64,000 nt of DNA from Actinocatenispora comari (GTDB lineage: Bacteria; Actinomycetota; Actinomycetes; Mycobacteriales; Micromonosporaceae). Below the pieces are notes generated by a model, which searched no databases, was not told the origin of the DNA, and saw only the letters and a list, made by a program, of their open reading frames with translations. A program made the translations under genes and the position numbers. Where the stretch lies: contig NZ_BOPO01000127.1 in the NCBI RefSeq assembly GCF_017312725.1, positions 50,480-114,479 on the forward strand. The letters run 5' to 3'. Below are positions 26,580 to 36,828 of this stretch, in pieces. Each line of letters starts with the position of its first letter. Positions within the stretch are counted from its first letter, which is position 1.

Positions 26580-26671
26580 GCGGCAAGGTTACGACCCGGC
26601 GCCCGGTGCCGCGGCCGTGGTCGCCGCGCCTCGCCGGACGGCCGTCGCTGGCGCGGTGCCGGGACGCCCGG

Positions 26672-27649
26672 TCACGATCGGGTGGCCGCGCGGGACAGCT
26701 GGTCGAGTCGGGCGAGCTCGTCGCCGGCGAGCCGGATCCGCATCGCGCCGGCCGCCTCGGCGGCGTGCCGCGGTTTCGATGCGCCGGGGATCGCGACGAC
26801 GGTGTCCCCGTAGTACCGGACGAGCCAGCTCAGCGCGACCTGGCCGGGGGTGGCGTCGTACTCCTCGGCGATCGCCCGGAGCTCGGTGATCAGCGGCTGG
26901 GTGCGGGCCAGGCCGGCGGCGGAGAACGTGCCGCGACCGGTGTAGCGGCGGCCGGGTCGCATCGCGGCGACCTCGTCCGGCGCGCCGTGGTAGCGGCCGG
27001 TCAGCAGCCCGCCGGCGAGCGGCGAGTAGGCGATCAGGCCGATGTCGAGGTCGCGGGCGGCGTCGAGCACGCCGTTGTTCTCGATCGCCCGGTGTACCAG
27101 GTTGATCTGCACCTGGTTGGACGCCAGCGCGATGCCCTCGTCGCGGAGCACCCGGTGGGCGGCCCGCAGCCGCCGGCCGTCGAAGTTGCTGACCCCGACG
27201 GCGCGGATCCGGCCGGCCCGCAGCACCGTCGCCATCGCCCGCAGTTGCGCCGGCATCGACGACAGGCTGCTGAACGGTTCGTGGATCTGGTACAGGTCGA
27301 TCGGGTACGGGTCGAGCGCGCGCAGCCGGTGTTCGATGCTGCGCGGGATGTTGCCGGCGAACCGCCCGGTCGGCAGCCATTTCGTCGCGACGACCACGTC
27401 GCCGGGTTCGCGGCCGGCGGCCCGCAGCGCGGCGGCGAGGGCGCGCTCGGACCGGCCCCGCCCGTACATCTCGGCGGTGTCGAACCAGGTCACGCCGGCG
27501 GCGAGGGCGGTCGCGACGATCTGGTCGACGGTGTCCTGGCCGATCCGGCGGATGGCGAGGCTGGCCATGCCGCCACCGGAGAACTGCATGCAGCCCAGTC
27601 CGATCGGGCTGACGCGGATGTCACTGCGGCCGAGTCGGCGCGTCTCCAC
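26672..27649 (-). CDS. Aldo/keto reductase
   Basis: A 325-residue (beta/alpha)8 NADPH-dependent oxidoreductase. The catalytic tetrad is visible: Asp and Tyr in FDTAEMYGRG (about 55-64), Lys in VVATKW, His in YQIHEP. The C-terminal NADP-binding IPGASKPRHAAEAAGAM is present. Substrate unknown; close in type to general aldehyde/quinone-handling AKRs. GTG start with a GGAGG site 5 nt upstream. Two nested palindromes at 27668-27708 lie at its promoter and suggest repression by a dimeric regulator. Confidence 0.88.
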   Translation of the reverse strand: METRRLGRSDIRVSPIGLGCMQFSGGGMASLAIRRIGQDTVDQIVATALAAGVTWFDTAEMYGRGRSERALAAALRAAGREPGDVVVATKWLPTGRFAGNIPRSIEHRLRALDPYPIDLYQIHEPFSSLSSMPAQLRAMATVLRAGRIRAVGVSNFDGRRLRAAHRVLRDEGIALASNQVQINLVHRAIENNGVLDAARDLDIGLIAYSPLAGGLLTGRYHGAPDEVAAMRPGRRYTGRGTFSAAGLARTQPLITELRAIAEEYDATPGQVALSWLVRYYGDTVVAIPGASKPRHAAEAAGAMRIRLAGDELARLDQLSRAATRS

Positions 27650-27667
27650 CGGAACCTCCGGGCACCT

Positions 27668-27708
27668 TGATGTTAATGGCTTTCACAATGTGATGGACAC
27701 TAACATCA
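27668..27708. promoter_or_regulatory. Nested inverted repeats upstream of the aldo/keto reductase gene
   Basis: TGATGTTA (27668-27675) and TAACATCA (27701-27708) are perfect arms flanking an internal palindrome, TCACAATGTGA (27683-27693). The region is AT-rich against its surroundings. Candidate operator; the regulator is not identified. Confidence 0.55.
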
Positions 27709-27727
27709 TCGCCCGGGACACGGAAGA

Positions 27728-27762
27728 GCCCCGTGCCGTCCGGGATCCGGACGGCACGGGGC
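27728..27762 (-). terminator. Terminator hairpin after the MFS gene
   Basis: GCCCCGTGCCGTCCGG (27728-27743) pairs perfectly with 27747-27762, a 16-bp stem with a 3-nt loop, 45 bp past the stop of the minus-strand MFS gene and upstream of the aldo/keto reductase promoter. Confidence 0.75.
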
Positions 27763-27806
27763 CCTTCGGCGGCACCACCCGCAGCGGCGGGCGGCAGCGC
27801 GGGACG

Positions 27807-29021
27807 TCAGGCGGCCAGGTCGGCCAGCTCGGCCGTCGGTACCTCGGTGCGTACCGGCTCGGTGCGCCGGGACCGCCGGTCCGCCACGCCGGACAGTACG
27901 GCCAGGGCCAGCGCGCCGACCGCGACCGCGGCGCCGACCCAGGCGGTCGAGGCGTACCCGAGGCCACCGCCGATGACCAGCCCGCCGAGCCACGGCCCGA
28001 TCGTGTTGCCGGCGTTGAACGCGGACACGTTGACCGAGGACGCCAGCGTCGGCGCGGCGCCGGCCAGCGAGAACACCCGGCCGTTCATCGACGGCGCGCA
28101 CGCCATGCCGAACAGTCCGAGCCCGAACGCCAGCGCGACCGCGGCGATCGTCGAGCCGGCGAACAGCGCCAGCGACGCCAGTACCAGGATCATCCCGGCG
28201 AGCGCGACGTAGAGGGTGCCGAGCTGCCGGGCGTCGGCGAACCGGCCGGCCAGCGTGATGCCGACCAGGTTGCCCAGCCCGAACAGCAGCAGTACGCCGG
28301 GGATCAGCCCGCTCGGCACGCCGGCGACCCGGGTCAGCAGCGGCGTCAGGTAGCTGAACACCGCGATGAACCCGGTCTGTACCAGCGCGGTGGTGGCGAG
28401 CGCGAGCCAGAGCCGGCCGCTGCGGAACGCGGCCAGCTCGCCGCGCAGATGGGGCCGGTCGGCCGGGTCGGCGGAGTGCCCGCCCGGCACCACCTTGAGC
28501 ACGCCGACCAGGCCGATCCCGGCGAGCGCCGCGACCACCAGGAACGCCGCCCGCCAGCCGAGGTGCTGACCGATCAGGGTGCCGAACGGTACGCCGATGA
28601 TGTTGGAGACGGTCAGCCCGCCGACCATGACGGCGAGCGCGCGGGTGTGCGCGCCGGCCGGGGCCAGCTTGACCGCGGTGGCGGCGCCGACCGCCCAGAA
28701 CGCGGCGGTGGCGAGCGCGGTGACCACCCGGGCGCCGAACAGCATCGGGTAGTTCGGTGCGACCGCGGCGAGCACGTTGCCGGCGATGAACACCGCGAGC
28801 GCGCCGGTCAGCGTGACCTTGCGGGGCAGTTTGAGGGTGGCCGCGGCGAGGATCGGCGCGCCGACGAGCATCCCGATCGCGAAGCCGGAGATGAGCAGCC
28901 CGGCGGTGGGGATCGACACGTGCAGGTCGCCGGCCACCTCGGGTAACAGCCCGGAGATGACGAATTCGCTGGTACCTAAGGAAAAGACGCTCAGCGCGAG
29001 GATGTAGACCGCGAGCGGCAT
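27807..29021 (-). CDS. MFS drug-efflux transporter, Cmx/AraJ-like DHA1 type
   Basis: A 404-residue membrane protein with 12 predicted TM segments. It begins MPLAVYILALSVFSLGTSEF, a start typical of the Cmx/CmrA chloramphenicol exporters and AraJ/SotB-like proteins. The motif-A-like loop is KLPRKVTLTG, and motif-C-like GFAIGMLVGAPI lies in the N-terminal half. Likely exports a drug or sugar-like compound. ATG with GGGAGA site. A TetR gene lies 141 bp upstream on the same strand and a shared 16-bp site links the two promoters, so the TetR is the probable repressor. Confidence 0.87.
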   Translation of the reverse strand: MPLAVYILALSVFSLGTSEFVISGLLPEVAGDLHVSIPTAGLLISGFAIGMLVGAPILAAATLKLPRKVTLTGALAVFIAGNVLAAVAPNYPMLFGARVVTALATAAFWAVGAATAVKLAPAGAHTRALAVMVGGLTVSNIIGVPFGTLIGQHLGWRAAFLVVAALAGIGLVGVLKVVPGGHSADPADRPHLRGELAAFRSGRLWLALATTALVQTGFIAVFSYLTPLLTRVAGVPSGLIPGVLLLFGLGNLVGITLAGRFADARQLGTLYVALAGMILVLASLALFAGSTIAAVALAFGLGLFGMACAPSMNGRVFSLAGAAPTLASSVNVSAFNAGNTIGPWLGGLVIGGGLGYASTAWVGAAVAVGALALAVLSGVADRRSRRTEPVRTEVPTAELADLAA

Positions 29022-29048
29022 GGCGGGTCTCCCGAGGACGGAGGTTTC

Positions 29049-29064
29049 TGGACTGATCGTTCTA
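29049..29064. promoter_or_regulatory. Candidate TetR operator at the MFS promoter
   Basis: TGGACTGATCGTTCTA is an imperfect palindrome. It matches, at 13 of 16 positions, the site at 29747-29762 upstream of the TetR gene. It lies 28 bp before the MFS start, where a repressor would block transcription. Confidence 0.55.
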
Positions 29065-29162
29065 ATATGCGGACGTCGTTGGCCGCCAAAGGTTTCGGTC
29101 TGATCGCCGGCCGGCGCGGCGTTCCGGGCCGATCGGGTCGCTGCGCCGGCGCTCGGTGTCGG

Positions 29163-29726
29163 CTACATGGCGGCGAGCGCCACGTTCGCGGCGTGCCGCA
29201 TCGCGCTGCCGTCCAACCCGCCGCGCGCCATCACCTGCAGGCCGGCGACGGTGGCCTGGACGAAGTCGGCCAGCTCGTCCGGCGACGATCCGGTGCGGAT
29301 CTCGCCGGCCGCCTGCCCGGCCTCGATGGCACAGCGCAGCTCGCCCCGCAACGACGCCATCCCGCGCAGCGCGCACGCGGTCAGCTCGTCGTCCCGGCCG
29401 GCGAGCTCGACCACCGAGTTGACGGTGAAGCAGCCGTCCGAGCCGGCCGTGATGATCGCGTCGAACAGCGCACGCAACCGTTCCGGTACCGGGGTGTCGG
29501 CGTGCAGCAGGTCGATCAGCTCGCCGGTCTGCCGCTCGGTGTACCGGGTCAGCGACCGCTCGAACAGCTCGCGCTTGCTGCCGAACGTGTGGTAGATGCT
29601 GCTGCGGCACAACCCGGTGGCGTCGCACAGGTCCTGGGTGGACGTGGCTTCGTAGCCGCGTTCACGGAAGGCCTGCGTCGCGGCGTCGACCGCCTCGTCG
29701 ACGTCGAACTCCTTGGGTCGTCCCAC
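29163..29726 (-). CDS. TetR-family regulator, probable repressor of the downstream MFS gene
   Basis: A 187-residue protein. The N-terminal HTH is about 1-60 (GRPKEFDVDEAVDAATQAF, TSTQDLCDATGLCRSSIYHT). The ligand domain resembles TetR_C_16-like forms. A GTG at 29735 is also in frame, but GTG at 29726 is preferred: TAGCGT lies exactly 7 nt upstream, giving a leaderless start, and GRPKEF is the usual TetR N-terminus. A shared operator-like site is found at its own promoter and at the MFS promoter, consistent with autoregulation and repression of efflux. Confidence 0.85.
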   Translation of the reverse strand: MGRPKEFDVDEAVDAATQAFRERGYEATSTQDLCDATGLCRSSIYHTFGSKRELFERSLTRYTERQTGELIDLLHADTPVPERLRALFDAIITAGSDGCFTVNSVVELAGRDDELTACALRGMASLRGELRCAIEAGQAAGEIRTGSSPDELADFVQATVAGLQVMARGGLDGSAMRHAANVALAAM

Positions 29727-29746
29727 CCGGAGCACGCTACCGGTAC

Positions 29747-29762
29747 TAGAACGCGCGGTCCA
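29747..29762. promoter_or_regulatory. Candidate TetR operator upstream of the TetR gene
   Basis: On the minus strand this reads TGGACCGCGCGTTCTA, matching the MFS-promoter site at 13 of 16 positions. It lies just upstream of the TAGCGT -10 box of the TetR gene and directly against the stop codon of the next TetR gene. Confidence 0.55.
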
Positions 29763-30365
29763 CTATTCCCGCCCGCGACCCTGGTCACGCCCCGCTCCCG
29801 GCGGTTCGTCCAGCGCGCCGGTGAGGTGGGCCTGGAGGGTGCCGGCGAGCGCGGGGATCAGCGCCGCGGGCGGGAGCGAGGCGATCGGTTCGAGCCGCAG
29901 GATGTGCCGGGTGTAGACGAACCCGACCGCGGTGGCGACCAGCAGCGCGACCCGCCGCTCCACGTCCGGATCGTCGGCCAGCGCGGCCCGCACCGGGTCG
30001 GCGATCAACCGGTCGAACACCGCCTGCACCTGCGCCGCGTGGTCCGGATGCGTCGGCGCGACCCGCAGCAGGGCGCCGGGGCCGGTGCAGTGGCTGCCCT
30101 CCCAGTACTCGACGAAGCGGCGGGCGAAGCGGGCGCCGAAGTCGTCGAGGTCGCCGACCTCGGGCACCGGCGCCTCGTCCGCGACGGTGGCCACGAACAG
30201 CTCGGACTTGCTGCCGAAGTACCGGATGACCATGGAGGAGTGCACGCCGGCGGCGGCGGCGATCGACCGGATGGTGCTCTGCTCGTACCCCGTGGTGGCG
30301 AACGAGTCGCGGGCCGCGGCCAGGATCGCGCGCCGCGCCGCGGCGGATCGTTCGGTGAAGGCCAT
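29763..30365 (-). CDS. TetR-family regulator, probable repressor of the divergent FAD monooxygenase
   Basis: A 200-residue protein. The HTH at about 5-55 includes RSAAARRAILAAARDSFATT and GVHSSMVIRYFGSKSELFVA. The C-terminal domain is of the TetR_C_17-like type (RFVEYWEGSHCTGPGALLRV). A TACACT box (30373-30378) 7 nt before the ATG indicates a leaderless start. It is divergent from the FAD monooxygenase gene, and two related palindromes in the 111-bp gap bracket the monooxygenase promoter, the standard layout for a repressor and its target. Confidence 0.87.
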   Translation of the reverse strand: MAFTERSAAARRAILAAARDSFATTGYEQSTIRSIAAAAGVHSSMVIRYFGSKSELFVATVADEAPVPEVGDLDDFGARFARRFVEYWEGSHCTGPGALLRVAPTHPDHAAQVQAVFDRLIADPVRAALADDPDVERRVALLVATAVGFVYTRHILRLEPIASLPPAALIPALAGTLQAHLTGALDEPPGAGRDQGRGRE

Positions 30366-30389
30366 GCCGCCGAGTGTATGTGAGCGAAG

Positions 30390-30461
30390 GTTTGCAATCA
30401 CCTGTTGGCAAACGACGCTGCCACCTGTAGCGTCTGCTTGTTTGCAAACGTACGTTCGCAA
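30390..30461 (+). promoter_or_regulatory. Monooxygenase promoter bracketed by two TetR-type operators
   Basis: TTGGCA (30405-30410), 17 nt and TAGCGT (30428-30433) form a good -35/-10 pair. Operator 1 (30390-30413) has arms GTTTGC and GCAAAC over the -35 box. Operator 2 (30442-30461), TTGCAAACGTACGTTCGCAA, is a 20-bp palindrome with a single mismatched pair just after the -10. Their centres are 50 bp apart. Confidence 0.7.
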
Positions 30462-30476
30462 CTGAGGGGGCAGCAC

Positions 30477-31646
30477 GTGTCGGACATTCCGCGCAGCACC
30501 GACGTCCTGATCGCCGGTGCCGGACCGGTCGGTCTCACCCTGGCCACCGTGCTCGCCGACGCCGGCGTCGACGCGGTGGTCGTCGACCAGGCGGCCGAGG
30601 CGGCCAACACCTCGCGGGCCGCCGTCGTGCACGCCCGCACGCTGGAGGTGCTGCGCGAGCTCGATCTCGCCGACGAACTGATCGCGCAGGGCATCGTGTC
30701 CTCCCGCTTCACCGTGCGGGAACACGACCAGGTGCTGCTGACCGTCGACTTCGACGAGTTGCCGACCGACTTCCCGTTCGCCCTGCTGGTACCGCAGGAC
30801 GTGACCGAACGGCTGCTCACCGCGCGGCTGCGCAAGGCCGGCGGCGACGTGTACCGGCCGTACCGGCTGACCGGGCTCGACGTCGACGCCGGTGGCGTGC
30901 GCGGCACCCTGGCGAGCGGCGAGACGGTGCGGGCCCGGTACGTGGTGGGCTGCGACGGGATGCACAGCTTCGTGCGGGAGCAGACCGGCATCGAGTTCAC
31001 CGGCGACAGCTACCCGGAGTCGTTCGTCCTGGCCGACGTGCGGCTGTCCTGGTCGGAGCCGAACGACCAGGTCGCCCTGTACTTCTCGGCCGACGGGGTG
31101 ACGGTGGTCGCGCCGCTGCCCGGCGGCCGGCACCGGATCGTCGCCACCGTCGACGAGGCGCCGGAGAAGCCCGGCCTGGCCGCCGTGCAGGCGCTGCTCG
31201 ACGCCCGCGGACCCCGGCGGCAGCCGGCGCGGGTGGACGAGATCGTGTGGAGCTCCCGGTTCCGGGTGCACCACCGGCTCGCCGCGCACTACCGGTCCGG
31301 TCGGCTGCTGCTCGCCGGCGACGCGGCACACGTGCACAGCCCGGCCGGCGGCCAGGGCATGAACACCGGCATCCAGGACGCGGTCACGCTCGGCCACAAG
31401 CTCACCGCGGTCCTGCAGGGCGCCGCCGAGGCCGTCCTGGACGAGTACGAGGCGGAGCGGCGCCCGGTGGCCGAGGAGGTGGTGGCGTTCACGCACCGGA
31501 TGACCCGGGTCGCCACCGTCGGCTCGGCGCCGCTGCGCGGGGTCCGCAACACCGCGCTGCGCGCGCTGGACTGGATCCCGGCGGTACACCGGACGATGGC
31601 GATGAGCCTGTCGGAGCTGGCGAACCGCCCCGCCGAGGAGCGCTGA
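30477..31646 (+). CDS. FAD-dependent aromatic-type monooxygenase (PheA/TfdB family, short form)
   Basis: A 389-residue flavoprotein hydroxylase. The Rossmann GxGxxG is in LIAGAGPVGLTLA (about 12-24). The second FAD motif is RLLLAGDAAHVHSPAGGQGM (about 276-295), continuing to NTGIQDAVTLGHKL. It uses NAD(P)H and O2 to hydroxylate an aromatic or polyketide ring; substrate unknown. Family members of ~500 residues carry a C-terminal thioredoxin-like domain that is absent here. GTG with GAGGGGG ribosome site at 30464-30470. Controlled by the divergent TetR, so it is probably induced by its substrate or a drug. Confidence 0.88.
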   Translation: MSDIPRSTDVLIAGAGPVGLTLATVLADAGVDAVVVDQAAEAANTSRAAVVHARTLEVLRELDLADELIAQGIVSSRFTVREHDQVLLTVDFDELPTDFPFALLVPQDVTERLLTARLRKAGGDVYRPYRLTGLDVDAGGVRGTLASGETVRARYVVGCDGMHSFVREQTGIEFTGDSYPESFVLADVRLSWSEPNDQVALYFSADGVTVVAPLPGGRHRIVATVDEAPEKPGLAAVQALLDARGPRRQPARVDEIVWSSRFRVHHRLAAHYRSGRLLLAGDAAHVHSPAGGQGMNTGIQDAVTLGHKLTAVLQGAAEAVLDEYEAERRPVAEEVVAFTHRMTRVATVGSAPLRGVRNTALRALDWIPAVHRTMAMSLSELANRPAEER

Positions 31647-31745
31647 CCGCACTCCGCTCCGCGCAGCGGAAGGGGAGCAGGGCCCGCACTCCGCTGCGCA
31701 GCGCGGAAGGCGAGCGCTGTCCGCACTCCGCTGCGCGCAGCCAGA
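31647..31745. repeat. Three-copy 37-bp direct repeat with internal palindromes
   Basis: CCGCACTCCGCT recurs at 31647, 31684 and 31721, exactly 37 bp apart. Each copy continues into a GCGCAGCGG-type palindrome. It begins directly after the monooxygenase stop. The hairpins may end transcription; the exact period suggests recent duplication. Confidence 0.65.
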
Positions 31746-31882
31746 GAACGGCCCCGGCGCGAACGGGGGATCGCCGGCTCCGGCTGGCGCGGCGCCGGGG
31801 CCGCTCCGTCCGCTCAGTCGTTCCGCCCGTCCGCCCGTCCGCGAGGCTCCCGTCCGGTGCTGCCTCGTGGCCCTGGGCCGGG

Positions 31883-32374
31883 TCAGTGGCCGGCGAGGTA
31901 GCGCTTGGTGTCGGCGGACATGGTGCAGACCGCGGCGAGTACCGCGGCGCCGATGCCGATCACGCAGAGCGCCACCGCGACGAGGCCGAGCGCGAGCCCC
32001 GCGGTACCGCCGAGCTCGGCGCCGCCGCCGATGCCGACCGTGCCGCAGCACAGCCACAGCACGCCGCCGATGATCGAGATGGTGAGCGCGAACGGTTGGG
32101 CGCCGCCGGCCCGGCGCAGCAGCCGTACCGCCGCGACGAGTTCCAGGACGACCGGGACGAGCGCGGCGCCGAGGTGCAGCACGATGTCGAGCGCCGCCGC
32201 GTCGTGCGGCTGGCCCGGCGCGTCGGCCATCGGCCCGGCGCCGACGTCCCCGGCGAGCAGCAGCCCGGCGGACACCAGCTGCAGCGCCGCCGTCAGGCCG
32301 AGCGCGATCGCCGCGAGCTGGGTGCGGACCGGTGGCCGGACGACCCTCGGCGGGTACGGAGTGGGCCACGTCAT
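31883..32374 (-). CDS. Uncharacterised four-helix membrane protein
   Basis: A 163-residue protein with about four hydrophobic segments (LAAIALGLTAALQLVSAGLL, VLHLGAALVPVVLELVAAV, FALTISIIGGVLWLCC, LALGLVAVALCVIGIGAAVL) and a short Pro/Arg-rich head. Not assigned to a function. TAGGAT (32381-32386) stands 6 nt before the ATG with no ribosome site, a leaderless start. The promoter is back to back with that of clpB, whose HAIR is only 21 bp farther, so HspR or heat stress might influence it too. Confidence 0.7.
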   Translation of the reverse strand: MTWPTPYPPRVVRPPVRTQLAAIALGLTAALQLVSAGLLLAGDVGAGPMADAPGQPHDAAALDIVLHLGAALVPVVLELVAAVRLLRRAGGAQPFALTISIIGGVLWLCCGTVGIGGGAELGGTAGLALGLVAVALCVIGIGAAVLAAVCTMSADTKRYLAGH

Positions 32375-32406
32375 GGCCGGATCCTAGGCATGGGGACAAA
32401 CCTCAG

Positions 32407-32427
32407 GTTGAGCGGAATAGACTCAAC
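32407..32427 (+). promoter_or_regulatory. HAIR element at the clpB promoter
   Basis: TTGAG (32408-32412), N9 and CTCAA (32422-32426) form the same inverted repeat as upstream of dnaK. A TAGACT -10-like box (32418-32423) lies inside it. HspR control of clpB is established in mycobacteria and Streptomyces. Confidence 0.78.
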
Positions 32428-32507
32428 TCTTGCCAGGTTGGACCGAGGGAGTGCAGCAGACCCCGCGGGCTGCTGACGAGCCTGGGAGATCCGAAGTCGG
32501 GGAGAGT

Positions 32508-35099
<2,592 letters not shown>

Positions 35100-35113
35100 G
35101 AGGTACCGCGACA

Positions 35114-35145
35114 CGCCGGAGCGGCAACCCGCCGCTCCGGCGTTT
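35114..35145 (+). terminator. Terminator after clpB
   Basis: CGCCGGAGCGGC (35114-35125) pairs with GCCGCTCCGGCG (35131-35142) across a 5-nt loop, followed by TTT. Confidence 0.8.
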
Positions 35146-35222
35146 GCATGCCTCACCTACGGTCCCATCGAACGGCGGTGGTGGTGCGTCCACCGACAAC
35201 CCAGGACAAATGGGGAGGCGGG

Positions 35223-35810
35223 ATGTACGGCGCGGCATACTCGGCGCCGCCACCACCAGCGCCCGGCCGGCCGACCCAGGTGATGGTCGGCGCCCTGGCG
35301 GTGTTCGGTGCGGCGGCGATGACCCTGGCCGAGACCGTGTTCGAGATCCTGATCTTCCAGGACTTCAGCCGGCTGGACACCAGCGGTGAGCTGGCCACCA
35401 GCCTGCAACCCTGGCTGATCATCACGATCGTGCTGAACATGCTGGTCACGATCGGTCTCGGGATGGCCGCGCTGCTCACCATCCGGCGCCAGCAGGCCGG
35501 CCGGATCCTGATCTGGTCGGTCGGCGGGCTCTGCGCCGCGCTGCGGCTGTGCTGCCTGTCCGGGATCGGCATGTTCGGCGCGATCAACGCCGCCGTCGGC
35601 AGCGCCGCGTCCGACTCGGACATGTCGATCTCGCAGCTCGCGCCGGGCTGGGAGATCGCCGGTTCGGCCATCTTCGGCATCCTCGCGCTGGCGGCCGTGA
35701 CGGTCGCGATGATCATGGTCGGGCTGCGCCAGGTCGGTGCCTGGTTCCGCGCCGCTCGGCCCGCCGCGCCGGTCGCGCCGCCACAGCCCTACCGGCCGTA
35801 CGGATACTGA
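35223..35810 (+). CDS. Uncharacterised membrane protein, first of a pair
   Basis: A 195-residue protein with about four hydrophobic segments (VMVGALAVFGAAAMTLAETV, WLIITIVLNMLVTIGLGMAA, ILIWSVGGLCAALRLCC, IFGILALAAVTVAMIMVGL) and Pro/Tyr-rich ends (PPPPAPGRPTQ and PPQPYRPYGY). Shares layout with the next gene (four segments plus Pro/Gly/Tyr-rich tail), so the two are probably distant paralogues. The ATG has a GGGGAGG site. Function unknown. Confidence 0.7.
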   Translation: MYGAAYSAPPPPAPGRPTQVMVGALAVFGAAAMTLAETVFEILIFQDFSRLDTSGELATSLQPWLIITIVLNMLVTIGLGMAALLTIRRQQAGRILIWSVGGLCAALRLCCLSGIGMFGAINAAVGSAASDSDMSISQLAPGWEIAGSAIFGILALAAVTVAMIMVGLRQVGAWFRAARPAAPVAPPQPYRPYGY

Positions 35811-35856
35811 TCGCCGTGTCCCGGTACGGTGGGCGCACCCGAGACAGAGAGGTCCG

Positions 35857-36816
35857 ATGATGTATCCGCCACCATCGGTGCCGCCCGCGGCGCCAGGTTT
35901 CCCCGCCGCCACAGGTGGTCGTCCGGTCACCGTGACCGCCGCCGCGGCGTGCATGCTGGTCGCCGTCGTGGTCAACCTGGGGCAGGTCGCTGTCTCGGTG
36001 CTGGCGATCACCCGGATCGGCGACTGGATGGCGGCTCAGGGGCTGTCACAGAGCACCGTCGACTCGGCCACCTCGGTCTTCAAGGTGGTCCAGGTCATCT
36101 CGATCATCATCTACCTGCTGCTGAGCATCACCATCGTGCTGCTCGCGCTGGGCAACCTGCGCGGCAAGCGGGGCACCTGGATCACCACGTTCGTGATCTC
36201 CGGCCTGTTCGTGGTGTGCGGGTTCTGCGGCGCGATTGGCAGCGTGACCAACACGGCGTCCACCTCGAACATCGACACCAGCGGCATGATGCCCGGCTGG
36301 TACACGCCGATCACGATCGTGCTCGCGGTCCTGCTGGTGCTCAGCCACGGCGCGGCGATCGTGCTGCTCGCGATCAAGCAGTCCAGCCAGTACTTCGCCA
36401 AGAAGGCGCCGGGTGGCCCGGCCGCACCGGACCCGAGCTACCCGGCGCAGCCGGGCGGTCCCGGCGGCGGTTACCCGCCGCCCGGTCCCGGCTACGGGGC
36501 CGAGACCAGCCCGTACGGCGACCAGACCACCTACGGCGACCCGGGCACCGGCTACGGCCCCGGCCCCAGCTACGGTGGCCCGCCGGCGTCCGGCCCCGGC
36601 TACGGTGGCCCGCCGCAGTCCGGCCCTGGGTACGGTGGCCCGCCGCAGTCCGGCCCTGGGTACGGTGGCCCGCCGCAGTCCGGCCCTGGGTACGGTGGCC
36701 CGCCGCAGTCCGGCCCTGGGTACGGTGGCCCGCCGCAGTCCGGCCCTGGGTACGGTGGCCCGCCGCAGTCCGGTCCCGGCTACGGCGGTGGCCCCGGCTA
36801 CGGCCCGCCGCGCTAG
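35857..36816 (+). CDS. Membrane protein with C-terminal decapeptide tandem repeats
   Basis: A 319-residue protein. The N-terminal ~180 residues hold about four transmembrane segments (VTAAAACMLVAVVVNLGQVA, IIIYLLLSITIVLLALG, WITTFVISGLFVVCGFCG, ITIVLAVLLVLSHGAAIVLL). The remaining ~140 residues are Gly/Pro/Tyr-rich and cytoplasmic or wall-facing, ending in seven tandem SGPGYGGPPQ-like decapeptides. The DNA of the repeat is 30 bp with five units identical to the base, so copy number probably varies between strains. It starts at the first of two adjacent ATG codons. Function unknown; similar Pro/Gly/Tyr-rich tails occur on many actinomycete membrane proteins. Confidence 0.7.
   Translation: MMYPPPSVPPAAPGFPAATGGRPVTVTAAAACMLVAVVVNLGQVAVSVLAITRIGDWMAAQGLSQSTVDSATSVFKVVQVISIIIYLLLSITIVLLALGNLRGKRGTWITTFVISGLFVVCGFCGAIGSVTNTASTSNIDTSGMMPGWYTPITIVLAVLLVLSHGAAIVLLAIKQSSQYFAKKAPGGPAAPDPSYPAQPGGPGGGYPPPGPGYGAETSPYGDQTTYGDPGTGYGPGPSYGGPPASGPGYGGPPQSGPGYGGPPQSGPGYGGPPQSGPGYGGPPQSGPGYGGPPQSGPGYGGPPQSGPGYGGGPGYGPPR
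36571..36780 (+). repeat. 30-bp in-frame tandem repeat, seven units
   Basis: The units start TACGGTGGCCCGCCGCAGTC. Units from 36601 to 36750 are five identical 30-bp copies, flanked by one variant copy on each side (36571-36600 and 36751-36780). Each encodes a Tyr-Gly-Gly-Pro-Pro-type decapeptide. Confidence 0.95.
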
Positions 36817-36828
36817 CGGGTGACGGCG

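Noticed and set aside
25465..26586. Open frames reading through the hairpin and 47-bp repeat region
   Set aside because: The translations are repeat-derived (recurring Ser-Glu-Thr-Ala-Arg blocks) with no start signals; treated as a non-coding element.
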